This document shows, piece by piece, positions 38,652 through 50,500 of a DNA stretch of 64,000 nt; within the stretch, counting starts at the first letter, position 1, and each line of letters begins with the position of its first letter. Origin of the DNA: Bimastos eiseni (Eukaryota; Annelida; Clitellata; Crassiclitellata; Lumbricidae); the NCBI GenBank assembly GCA_959347315.1, contig OY365814.1:2221661-2285660 (forward strand), given 5' to 3'. Position numbers and translations under genes: made by a program. The notes beneath the pieces are model-generated. The model was not told where the DNA came from and did no database searches. It saw nothing but the letters and a program-made list of their open reading frames with translations.

Positions 38652-41060
38652 CTGGACAGAAACAATAATAATGCAAAACGAGGCACATTATAATAATTGT
38701 AATCTTAATCATAGATAATTTATATATTTCGCATCTTCAATTGAGAGTCAACAGTGGTTTTAGTATAACTGTGTAAAACCAGGATTGATGTAAATGGGTT
38801 ACAAGCTCTCATAAGAACTACACCTCTGTAATGTAGGTCTGCCAGTTCAGTCTGGCACTATTTGGTACAAAATGAAGGCGTGTGAGAACTCTGGCCGTCA
38901 CCCCACCCCACATCATCACTGACAAATTGATGAAGTTATCCTCCTGTCAACCCCAAACTGTAGCGTTTTGTACATTCGGAACATAAAACACCTTGAACGG
39001 CGACCATTCGGTGAAAAAAAAACTTGAGACTAGTCTTCCACAGTCCAGCGTTCATGCTCCTAGTGGCGGCGCTGCATGCGTGCAAAATACGCAATTGTGT
39101 CCCAAAAAAGATTAAAAAAATCACCAAAAATATTTCAACAACAATCTTTAAAGAAATAAAACAAATTAAAATATTTAACTAAATAATTTGTAAATAAAAT
39201 GAAATTTTCAACTACGTCAGAACATACTTACTTACAGGGCCATAGCGAGCTGTAATTGCGCCCTGTGCCTAGATTATTCAGTCCTGTGCGTAGCGTCAAT
39301 GTGGCGCCCCCACATTTTGAAAATAGTGCATTTTATGGAATAATAAGAACTTGCTACGTATCATTGATCTCACATAGACCTACGTTAGTCTGAACTTAAG
39401 TTGAACTAAATATAATATAACCAAACTTGAATTGAAATAACTGTAACTATAGTTCCCGAGATCGGTCTTTAAATTTTTATCACAGATATATAATAAATAT
39501 CACAATATTTTTTTCAGGATTTAATTTTTCCTTCTCTTGTTTTTTTGCTTAAAAGTGTTACTGTATGCCATTGACAAGATTTCTTTTATTATGCCAATGT
39601 TATATGACTATGTTAAAAGTGGATGCTATTTTTTTAAACCCGTTATATGCCATACTCCTATCTGCTGGTAGTCTAATAAAAATTATTCTGTCTTACTTAC
39701 TTACTTGTATGTTATATTTTTTAAATAAAAGAGTTTATTTGTTAGATATCCCTTGCACTGTATCCGTACCTGCAAGGATTAGGCTAAAATTTTAACTGCG
39801 TCACTATTAAAACTCACGTAATCATTTTGTGAAATGCATAGCGTTACAAGAATTAAAATTTATAAAAGTACTTTGAATTTCATAGCTGGGCAGACCCCAT
39901 TTGAGTTTCAACTGTCAGCGAGGAATAGCTTAATGATGTTAATGCAACAATTGCGTGCTGACCTTGTGCAATGCATTGTCATGGTCTGTAGCTGGAGGAT
40001 GCTGGTCAACTGCAATGTCCTGGGAGCATTATTACATTCCGATTTAAAATTCATAACTCTTGAAACCAGAGTAGCTCGTTTCGCAAGTTGCTTTATAGTG
40101 TTTATAAAACAGCTTGCTGTTTACAACGTTCACAGGAAATGAAGATGCCTTACGATAAATTGTTACGAATATCGATTGAAGGATGTTGATATCGTGACCA
40201 ACGACAATATTATACCAAACAAGTTACGGTCTTGACGAAAATCATGTTTGACAGTTAGCCAGGATAATGACAATTCTACTTTAGATGCGGGAAAGAAAGC
40301 GGAAGTCAGAGTGCTTATTGCAGTTCTATGAAAAATGATGAACAAAGATTGTGTTCAATAAACACGCACTAAAATGGATTACTTATTACTCTCCATTCTA
40401 CAGGTCTGTGTTAAATTCTGAATATAGAACTTTGAAACAGTGTAAAGCTATGATTGAGGGAGTTCATAACGGTGATGTTCAGTCTCGGGTGAGGCATTGC
40501 AGCTTCGTAGTGCTTACTTTGCTGGCATGGGACTGTTTGCACGCGAAGTTGCACGTTTGCAGCCGCAACTGCCAAAGAAATGGCCGAAGTTTTTTCGCTG
40601 GTGTTTGACATTTGACCCCAAGGTGTCCGACATTTTCTCGTAAACAGTTGTTCGTATAACAATTCATTACAAAGGTCGTAATAAAACAATTAGGGTTTGG
40701 GTTAAGGGTTAGGGTCAGGATTAGAATTATGTTACAAAGAATTATTTTGGAAAGATCTGTTTACGAAGAATTTATCTATAACCGGCTACAGCATGCTTGA
40801 TTTAAAAAAGTGATGATTCGCGTGTTGTCTGATCTTTTTGCGTCTAGGTACATGTTGGATTTCCCACAGTTAATACAAACAACAGACTCAATTTTCAACG
40901 TATGCCCTAGACATCTGTTGATTTTACATAAGATATATTAACAATGTGAACAATTTTCAACATGTTAAGAGCTGGTTTAGTCTGATCGAGGTAATCGCAT
41001 TACTTCATCTTCATTTTGCGCCTCTCTTAAAACTGTCCTTTTCAACCGAGGTTTAGGCCG
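38652..41060. other. Non-coding part of unit 1 upstream of exon C
   Basis: No supported exon. Several open frames of 60-100 codons (about 39565-39795, 39834-40142, 40351-40608, plus) persist in all units because the units are nearly identical, not because of visible constraint. A short TTAGGG-like stretch lies at 40691-40727. Equivalent regions are 47504-49910 and 56354-58763. Confidence 0.45.
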
Positions 41061-41945
41061 GAAGTGCCTATGAGTAGATATCTTGAAGGGGCGCCATATC
41101 AAGTATTTTTGATTGATTGATTGAGTACATGAACTCGCCCACAATGCTATGGAAATGGAGACAGTGGAGTTTACACGAGTAACGCGATCATAGATCTGGG
41201 ACCTGCATCTTTAGAGTTTAGAAACGGGAGGATACATTAGGTCGACATAACCGGTGCCGATATTTTTCACGCGCTATTATGCCGACGTTTATATATTCGT
41301 AACAACAATCAATCAAGTAATAAATCAATCAATGTGAACATAATGTAGCGCCTATTCAGTTATCTACTCAGAGTCGCTCCCGGTTTGACTGTGACTGAAA
41401 AATACGGGTTTCGATGAAGAGTAAAATGCAGGTGAAGGATTTCTAGGCAAGAGGCGTATTGAAAAGCCCGATGTTGCATCACAGTGGTCCGGACGATAGG
41501 GACAACCAAGACCTATGGAACGGAATTGGTATGCGACATATATCTAAATCCTTTGTCCATCGGCAAATGCTATTGTCAGTACACTGACGCAGAACTTCCT
41601 GAATATCAAATTATGTTTGTTTTAAAGTCGGGCCACCGCCTAAAATAACAAGCGTTACACGGAATGTTGCAAGGCTGTAAAGATCCGAGTCATCGAAATG
41701 TTTCATAACCATTGGATGTTTTTTTCATTCATTCATTGCGAAAATTTATATAGCGCCCCTACAAGGTTACTACTCAGGAGCTCTCCCGACTCAACCCCGG
41801 CTGAAAAGAAACGTCTTAAGGCTACTGCAAAATATGTCTGACTGAACCCTAGGCATAAGACGCAGCGATAATTGTAGCGTATTCCATGCCATTGGGCCAA
41901 CAACAGAGAAAGCGCGATGTTGTCTAATAGTAGTTCGCGTGTGTA
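41061..41945. repeat. Dispersed-repeat fragments (TATATAGCGCC family) in unit 1
   Basis: Three pieces of the family: an inverted one near 41061-41120 (GAAGGGGCGCCATATCAAG … GATTGATTGATTG), one near 41323-41410 (CAATCAATG … GTAGCGCCTATTC) and a longer one at 41726-41945 (ATTCATTCATTGCG, TTTATATAGCGCCCC, ACGTCTTAAGGC, CAACAGAGAAAGCGCG). Copies recur at +8850 and +8852 in the other units. All are short, with no coding capacity. Confidence 0.55.
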
Positions 41946-44560
41946 AAACAAGTGTTGCTAGCAATACTGTTTACATAGATTTCCAATTATGATAGCGGAC
42001 AGATGTTAGTTTTGCGAACATTGTATCAAAAAATCGACGGCTCAATTTATAACAGTAGGTGATGCAAGAGTGTGTGCCTTGTGCGAAATATATGTCATTG
42101 TAAAATACCCATCAGCTTCTTCTATGTTACACATCAAACCGAAATTACTACTTTGCAAGCAAGAGACGATAAGCATACCTAATTTTGCAGTGCCTAGGAG
42201 TTAATATAAATCTGTCCAAAACTTCAAAACCAGCATTTTTGCGATTTATCTGACAAATCAAACAAACTTTTGGCTGACATAAACTTGCCCCTATCTGGAA
42301 AAATGTTTGTTTGTTGATAAATTAAGTAAACTTTCAATTGTTTTGCGTTTACAAAACATAGTCGAAAAATACCAATGTTTTTAAATGCTTGTAACTAATT
42401 ACAAAGCACTTGCTAAAATTGTTACAATGAACCAGGGTCATTGTTTTTTTGCCCAACTTGAAAATTTTCTGCGGTCGCCCATGACGCTTGTGCAGTTACA
42501 GGAACTCCTATCTCTCCCAATTTTTTAATGACTCTTTACTTGGACGCAGCGTAACTGAATAAGAATCTACCGTGCTTTAGCTTTCACGTTGCGATAAAGA
42601 AATTTGGAGATCTAAATGATTGCGATAATGATTGCAACTTTCTTCCTAAAACACGCTGTCGGTGTAGTGAGCTCCTAATCTTTTATTTCCACTGCTCCAA
42701 ACTACAAATCTGCTGCAGGGAGACTAGCTCACTCGTCATTGATTAAAGTGGCATCCCGGAAAATCTAGATGCACAACCTTGACATTATGGATTGATGTGT
42801 CAAGGCATAAATTTACTTAGAGATGTAAGTCCTTGCTCAGGATTCTGTGAGGCTACAAAACGTATTTAACATAGCATAGAGTGTAAAAATGCAGAAAAGT
42901 CATTCTATCTTTTGTAGTGAATTTTGATAACTAATATCAAATTTAGCGTTTTATCGTCGTGTCATAATGGTACTTCAAATCTTGAATCTTGATACTTAAC
43001 CTAAAACCCAATAGTCATTATGGATCGAATACATAATGAGCATAACACTGGAAAAGCATCAGTAGCAGGGGCATATGTAAGTAACGGAGTGTAAATTCGT
43101 AATTAATTGTATCAAAGTTGAGCAAAAGGTAGTAACAAAACTCCACAATGGTTTCATAAGAAATATTAACAATAATCTAAGACCAATACCATGTGAGAAC
43201 ATAATACCTTCCCCCGAAATGATAAAAACCTCGGATTTTATAGGTTATTACAGCCAAATATCAAAACACAATTCGATTGATGTGCTTTCAAAATTCATAC
43301 CTAGGCAATTATTAATTGCTAAGCATTATTTATTAACTTTATTAACAACTTTAGTGTGATCCCCGAGATATCTCGTCCAACGTAAATCAGTGTACAGTGT
43401 GATCCCGAGTTATCTCGCCCAAACGATATACGTCTATTTACTCACAGCGGATCCGGTAAAAACTCGTCCTAGTCGCAATTGTCGAAGGATATAGTTTTGC
43501 GATTGTAGCAAAGGCTTTCCATAGTATAAATTACGTCATTTACTGGGTTGACCGATCAAAAATAACACACTTGAAACCTATTTCGTACCAAAATAACTGG
43601 TCGCTGCGCGAGCGTTGCGTACGTGGTCGTTGGGTAGTAACAGAGGTCTATGTTTCGACAAAATGTCTCGTTTTAGACTTTTAGGTTGAAAATGACAATA
43701 CTTCATTCGGTTTAGACACTGACAATGAGAGTTAATTATATTAATATCATAAATTCTGTCACTTGGTGTTTGGGCCGACAAAAAACAATTACAATTGAGA
43801 CTTACATCATACCAAACACAGCTGGTCGTTGCGCGATCGTTGCGTAGCCTACGTGGTCGTTGGGTCGAAAATGTAACTTATGTTGAGACGAAATACATCG
43901 TTTTTTGTTGAATGTGACAATAATTTGTCAGATTGAGACAATGATGATGATAGAAAATTTAATTTAATTTTAATCACGTTACTGTTTCAGAAAAATAATT
44001 AGCATAGATAAGTAAAGACTGCCGAAATCCGTTCGCTGCTTTCATGGTCAAGAGATAGGCCAATTTTGGGCTATTTTACATCATTTATTGTCTTAAAATC
44101 TTAATAATGCTTAGCATTAATGCTTATTTTAAAACTAAATGTGATTATTCTTAAGTTTCTCAGAACAGTGATGTGCTATGGCATTATTTTATACACTTGC
44201 AGATAACAGTCTACCTATAATCAAGAGACCTAAAATAATTACGCACTTGCATAAAAAATTTATAAAATATTATTACACGTTTAGGGGTTAATTGTTACCG
44301 CATGATACTTATTATTATTGTCACTAATAGTTACTAATAGTGCTATTATTAAAGTATTACAACTATTAGTATGTTTTTTTCATTACTATTAGTATCGCCA
44401 TTATTAAAATATTTTTAATTTGTTTAAATATTATAATTCCCAGTATTGTGAAGTGTATTCTAACATTGCATTGCAAATCATGGCATGACGTTATTCAAAC
44501 ACCAAATAACACTTGATAAAAATTTTTTTTGCTGATAAAAAGTTGTCAAACGTCACTTAC

Positions 44561-45513
44561 GCAAGTAATTATCAGTTTCAGCGTGTATCGGCGTCTGTGA
44601 TTCAACAGCGTTGGCATTAATCGGCGCGGGTGGTTGACCAGTGCTGGCATTGAACTGCATCTCCTTGGAGTACGCCAACGCTCCTGAGACCACAGCTTTA
44701 GCTGTTATCACTGTTGTGTAAACCAATAAAGTATAATTATTTTGTGATATTGCTCGAGATAGTTTCTTTATCTACGTCTGACAATCACACAAACTTTTAT
44801 AAACACGATTCTATCGCATTTCAATCAGGCTTTTAGGCTTTACAATAGACCCTGACAGTTTCAGTAAAAGAGTATCGCTACCAGCTCAACGCTTTTCTCA
44901 CAAACAATTGGCATGCACGGTGCTGCAAAAGGTTAGTAGACAAATTGATTAGAATACTGCAACTCAACTATAGTTAATAATTCTAGATCGATCAGTGCAC
45001 ATGATATCTTACATATGACTTGATAAGCAGGTGAACTCTCATCTTGAGTCTAAAAGAGCGAAAGCTATTTGATAAACGAATTTCGTTGAGGATTTTATTA
45101 CAGACATTGGACTGGCACATTTTACTGAACAACTGGAAGTGTTAGTTCGGCTACATGCTGGTTGGTCAGTATAGTTATTAGAGAAGCGTTAGTTAATGGC
45201 TTCAATGTTGAATATAGGTACAAAGTACTTATCAAAAAATAAAAGTGGTAGCTTATTATTGAATTCATACATAACTTCGTATAACTGCAACTAATCTATC
45301 TGTTGATATAATCAATTGCTTTGCTATTTACATAACTTTTCAAGTCATATTGTTATTTTCAAGCTACACACCAATTGAACCAGTTTTATTATAAATTTCC
45401 TCTGTATTAGAATACGTTTTATGACCGTAATTGACCAACAGTGTCTCAACAGCCAATATATGTTCTGTTTCATTTGCGGAGAGTACACCATTAAGTCTTA
45501 GAGACTGGATTTG
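44561..45513 (-). CDS. Exon A, unit 2 (split by a 625-bp intron-like segment)
   Basis: Same coding ends as in unit 1 but split: 45513-45381 and 44755-44561. The intervening segment begins GTTCAATT and ends CTCGAG on the minus strand, so a GT-AG intron would keep the frame with one residue fewer than unit 1. Donor and acceptor are weak (no GTRAGT, no strong pyrimidine tract). Without splicing the frame stops within seven codons. Two minisatellite repeats. Confidence 0.45.
44755..45380 (-). other. 625-bp intron-like segment, unit 2 (also 53605-54230, and shorter in unit 4)
   Basis: Present in units 2, 3 and 4, absent from unit 1 with base-level precision. AT-rich with no open frame. The ends permit a GT-AG reading on the minus strand. 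No inverted repeats or target duplication typical of a transposon were seen at its borders. Confidence 0.55.
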
Positions 45514-45654
45514 CTAAAAAAAAGTTTAATTATGAGCTGTAGTTTGGTTGTAAGACGGGTGATCAAGACGGGTGATTTGGGACCAAGACCAACCAATCAG
45601 ACATATCTAGAAATCAGACATGTCATCAACTAAAAGCAGTTCGAACGTCTGTTT

Positions 45655-46012
45655 GTGGGACCGGAGAAAATCGCCTGGAGAGCATTCACGGATGTTGTAG
45701 AGATCTATCTTAATAACTGCAGAGCACCAAACCACATTCACTTTGTTGACAAACTTCTTATGGCAAACAAAGATATGAAATGCAACATGTCACTTAAAAT
45801 CCACTTCCTGCATTCACACTTCCGCACCGCAAATTAAGGTGAAGTCAGGGACGAACACAGAGAAAGATTTCACCTCGACAATGCCACAATGGAAAGATGG
45901 TATTAGGGAAACTGTAAAGCATTCATCATTCCATCAATGTTGGCTGACTATTGTCGGACACTGCAGTATGAAGGTTCAGACACGGAATACAAACAAAAAT
46001 CAACATAGAAAC
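45655..46012 (+). pseudogene. Same transposon-ORF fragment, unit 2
   Basis: Near-identical copy of 36803-37160 with the same frameshift and stop, so the decay predates the tandem duplication. Confidence 0.45.
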
Positions 46013-46421
46013 ATTTTAAACCTGTTGAACTTATGGTGTATCTCAGATACATTGTGCAATTTACCATACCATAAATGATTTTCTCACAACACTTTAAATT
46101 CGATTTTCTCCAAATTCCTACGTGATACAACCAATACAAAATTATATTTCTTTTCACTTTGAGGCGAGCTATCATCACCAGCCACAATTTTTCATGAAGC
46201 AAACAAAGTTAAAAAAATTTTTGTCCAGTGTAATACGTAATAAGTAAGATGTTTATGGTCTGGCGAGTTTGGAGTAGGCCCACATTCGTTAGATCAAGTT
46301 AAATGCTGAAAAATAATGTAGGCCTGATGAATCACCTGCGCCTCCTACCAGACGTAGAGAAGAAATGAGTTCGCAGACCGCACACCATAACATCGTGCAT
46401 TCAAAAGCTGATTAAACTTAC

Positions 46422-46718
46422 CGAGAATTTGGTCATAAGATCGAAAATAAGTCAGACCTTCACTCATTGGTTGACAGACTCCTCTGACGTAGAGATCGTA
46501 ATCGGGAGACTCTGTTGTCGCGTTCATGCGAGACATAACGATGGCACATTTGGAGTCATTAGTTCCATCTACTTTGGAGAATTTTAACCCGGTGCAAGAA
46601 ACTGTGTCGAAACAAGCTGCCTGACACGCTTCCACTGTATTCACTGAGAACGTCTTCAGTTCCGACATTGACGGCACGTGGTTCTCGAATTTCACGAATA
46701 TGTCATGGCAAGTGGACC
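46422..46718 (-). CDS. Exon B, unit 2
   Basis: The translation is identical to unit 1, and both splice sites are conserved. Confidence 0.68.
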
Positions 46719-47278
46719 CTGGTTGAAAAGAAACACCAAATGCAGTAGGATGGTAATGGTTGACAAACGCGTATTAAAATTTATTTAGATATTTTCTAAT
46801 AAGTGATGCAGGTTAGTAGTAGCACACGCAGGTTTTAGTTGTTGGTGTAATAACATTTTAACTGGTTTTATGTACCACTATTGCAAGCTGAAGTAACGAT
46901 AGTCGATAAATACAAACATTCTAGTGGTATTTCAGTAATGGTGTTGCCACTGTTTGCAGTGGAAGAAACGAGAGTTGCAATAGTAGTATAATTATTTTCA
47001 GTAGCTTGTAGGCATTAGTGTAACAGGTGTTAATAGAGAACTTAACGATGATTTAGAAACAATAAAATTCATAGTAGTTCTTGCCCGCAATGGTGTTGCT
47101 ACAGGCTAGAAGCAAAGTAAAGTTGCAATAGTAATTCTTAGTTGTTTTGAATAATATAGCTGGTAAAAATTACTTGTAGTGAGTATTGTTAAATATTGCA
47201 AGTGGCAGTAGTTGAGGCAACATTCGTATTGTAATGACACGAGTAGCTATAAATTGGTAGTAGTGACGGATTTGCTAC

Positions 47279-47503
47279 CTCCGCATTGTAGTTCATAGTG
47301 ATTGCAACAGTCGCGCAAGATGCGATTGGTGTTGGCATTCGATCTGTGATGGTAACACCTGGATTCTTTGATGCTTACGTCAACGGAAACGCATTCAGGA
47401 TATGCCTGAGCACATCTCGAGATGCACTGCTCTGTCGTCATCAGGCCAATGTTGACCCCATCATTGGTAACAACATTGCCCAGACGGAGGTAGAAGAAAC
47501 ACG
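47279..47503 (-). CDS. Exon C, unit 2
   Basis: As in unit 1, except one substitution gives ECVSVD. Splice sites are conserved. Confidence 0.68.
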
Positions 47504-50500
47504 CTGGACAGAAACAACAATAATGCAAAACGAGGCACATTATAATAATTGTAATCTTAATCATAGATAATTTATATATTTCGCATCTTCAATTGAGAGT
47601 CAACAGTGGTTTTAGTATAACTGTGTAAAACCAGGATTGATGTAAATGGGTTACAAGCTCTCATAAGAACTACACCTCTGTAATGTAGGTCTGCCAGTTC
47701 AGTCTGGCACTATTTGGTACAAAATGAAGGCGTGTGAGAACTCTGGCCGTCACCCCACCCCACATCATCACTGACAAATTGATGAAGTTATCCTCCTGTC
47801 AACCCCAAACTGTAGCGTTTTGTACATTCGGAACATAAAACACCTTGAACGGCGACCATTCGGTGAACAAAACATTAGACTAGTCTTCCACAGTCCAGCG
47901 TTCATGCTCCTAGTGGCGGCGCTGCATGCGTGCAAAATACGCAATTGTGTCCCAAAAAAGATTAAAAAAATCACCAAAAATATTTCAACAACAATCTTTA
48001 AAGAAATAAAACAAATTAAAATATTTAACTAAATAATTTGTAAATAAAATGAAATTTTCAACTACGTCAGAACATACTTACTTACAGGGCCATAGCGAGC
48101 TGTAATTGCGCCCTGTGCCTAGATTATTCAGTCCTGTGCGTAGCGTCAATGTGGCGCCCCCACATTTTGAAAATAGTGCATTTTATGGAATAATAAGAAC
48201 TTGCTACGTATCATTGATCTCACATAGACCTACGTTAGTCTGAACTTAAGTTGAACTAAATATAATATAACCAAACTTGAATTGAAATAACTGTAACTAT
48301 AGTTCCCGAGATCGGTCTTTAAATTTTTATCACAGATATATAATAAATATCACAATATTTTTTTCAGGATTTAATTTTTCCTTCTCTTGTTTTTTTGCTT
48401 AAAAGTGTTACTGTATGCCATTGACAAGATTTCTTTTATTATGCCAATGTTATATGACTATGTTAAAAGTGGATGCTATTTTTTTAAACCCGTTATATGC
48501 CATACTCCTATCTGCTGGTAGTCTAATAAAAATTATTCTGTCTTACTTACTTACTTGTATGTTATATTTTTTAAATAAAAGAGTTTATTTGTTAGATATC
48601 CCTTGCACTGTATCCGTACCTGCAAGGATTAGGCTAAAATTTTAACTGCGTCACTATTAAAACTCACGTAATCATTTTGTGAAATGCATAGCGTTACAAG
48701 AATTAAAATTTATAAAAGTACTTTGAATTTCATAGCTGGGCAGACCCCATTTGAGTTTCAACTGTCAGCGAGGAATAGCTTAATGATGTTAATGCAACAA
48801 TCGCGTGCTGACCTTGTGCAATGCATTGTCATGGTCTGTAGCTGGAGGATGCTGGAAAACTGCAATGTCCTGGGAGCATTATTACATTCCGATTTAAAAT
48901 TCATAACTCTTGAAACCAGAGTAGCTCGTTTCGCAAGTTGCTTTATAGTGTTTATAAAACAGCTTGCTGTTTACAACGTTCACAGGAAATGAAGATGCCT
49001 TACGATAAATTGTTACGAATATCGATTGAAGGATGTTGATATCGTGACCAATGACAATATTATACCAAACAAGTTACGGTCTTGACGAAAATCATGTTTG
49101 ACAGTTAGCCAGGATAATGACAATTCTACTTTAGATGCGGGAAAGAAAGCGGAAGTCAGAGTGCTTATTGCAGTTCTATGAAAAATGATGAACAAAGATT
49201 GTGTTCAATAAACACGCACTAAAATGGATTACTTATTACTCTCCATTCTACAGGTCTGTGTTAAATTCTGAATATAGAACTTTGAAACAGTGTAAAGCTA
49301 TGATTGAGGGAGTTCATAACGGTGATGTTCAGTCTCGGGTGAGGCATTGCAGCTTCGTAGTGCTTACTTTGCTGGCATGGGACTGTTTGCACGCGAAGTT
49401 GCACGTTTGCAGCCGCAACTGCCAAAGAAATGGCCGAAGTTTTTTCGCTGGTGTTTGACATTTGACCCCAAGGTGTCCGACATTTTCTCGTAAACAGTTG
49501 TTCGTATAACAATTCATTACAAAGGTCGTAATAAAACAATTAGGGTTTGGGTTAAGGGTTAGGGTCAGGATTAGAATTATGTTACAAAGAATTATTTTGG
49601 AAAGATCTGTTTACGAAGAATTTATCTATAACCGGCTACAGCATGCTTGATTTAAAAAAGTGATGATTCGCGTGTTGTCTGATCTTTTTGCGTCTAGGTA
49701 CATGTTGGATTTCCCACAGTTAATACAAACAACAGACTCAATTTTCAACGTATGCCCTAGACATCTGTTGATTTTACATAAGATATATTAACAATGTGAA
49801 CAATTTTCAACATGTTAAGAGCTGGTTTAGTCTGATCGAGGTAATCGCATTACTTCATCTTCATTTTGCGCCTCTCTTAAAACTGTCCTTTTCAACCGAG
49901 GTTTAGGCCGGAAGTGCCTATGAGTAGATATCTTGAAGGGGCGCCATATCAAGTATTTTTGATTGATTGATTGAGTACATGAACTCGCCCACAATGCTAT
50001 GGAAATGGAGACAGTGGAGTTTACACGAGTAACGCGATCATAGATCTGGGACCTGCATCTTTAGAGTTTAGAAACGGGAGGATACATTAGGTCGACATAA
50101 CCGGTGCCGATATTTTTCACGCGCTATTATGCCGACGTTTATATATTCGTAACAACAATCAATCAAGTAATAAATCAATCAATGTGAACATAATGTAGCG
50201 CCTATTCAGTTATCTACTCAGAGTCGCTCCCGGTTTGACTGTGACTGAAAAATACGGGTTTCGATGAAGAGTAAAATGCAGGTGAAGGATTTCTAGGCAA
50301 GAGGCGTATTGAAAAGCCCGATGTTGCATCACAGTGGTCCGGACGATAGGGACAACCAAGACCTATGGAACGGAATTGGTATGCGACATATATCTAAATC
50401 CTTTGTCCATCGGCAAATGCTATTGTCAGTACACTGACGCAGAACTTCCTGAATATCAAATTATGTTTGTTTTAAAGTCGGGCCACCGCCTAAAATAACA

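Larger units (their letters stand above)
32380..42282. repeat. Tandem unit 1 of the 8.85-kb array
   Basis: Homology with units 2-4 begins at ACTTGC (32380; partners 42283, 51133, 59985). Unit 1 carries an extra 1,640-bp CR1/L2-type insertion and lacks the 625-bp segment of exon A present in the others, giving 9,903 bp. Its 34.5-36.6 kb part is the most diverged from units 2-3. From about 37.3 kb on it is nearly identical to them. Confidence 0.9.

Noticed and set aside
38446..38718. 90-codon plus-strand open frame over exon C
   Set aside because: Antisense shadow of the PAN-like exon, which has splice sites and cysteine spacing.
39565..40689. Several 60-100-codon open frames repeated in all units
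   Set aside because: Repeated only because the units are near-identical. No conserved domain, and frames overlap on both strands.
40691..40727. TTAGGG-like stretch suggesting interstitial telomere
   Set aside because: Only a few degenerate units in a short stretch; not enough to call.
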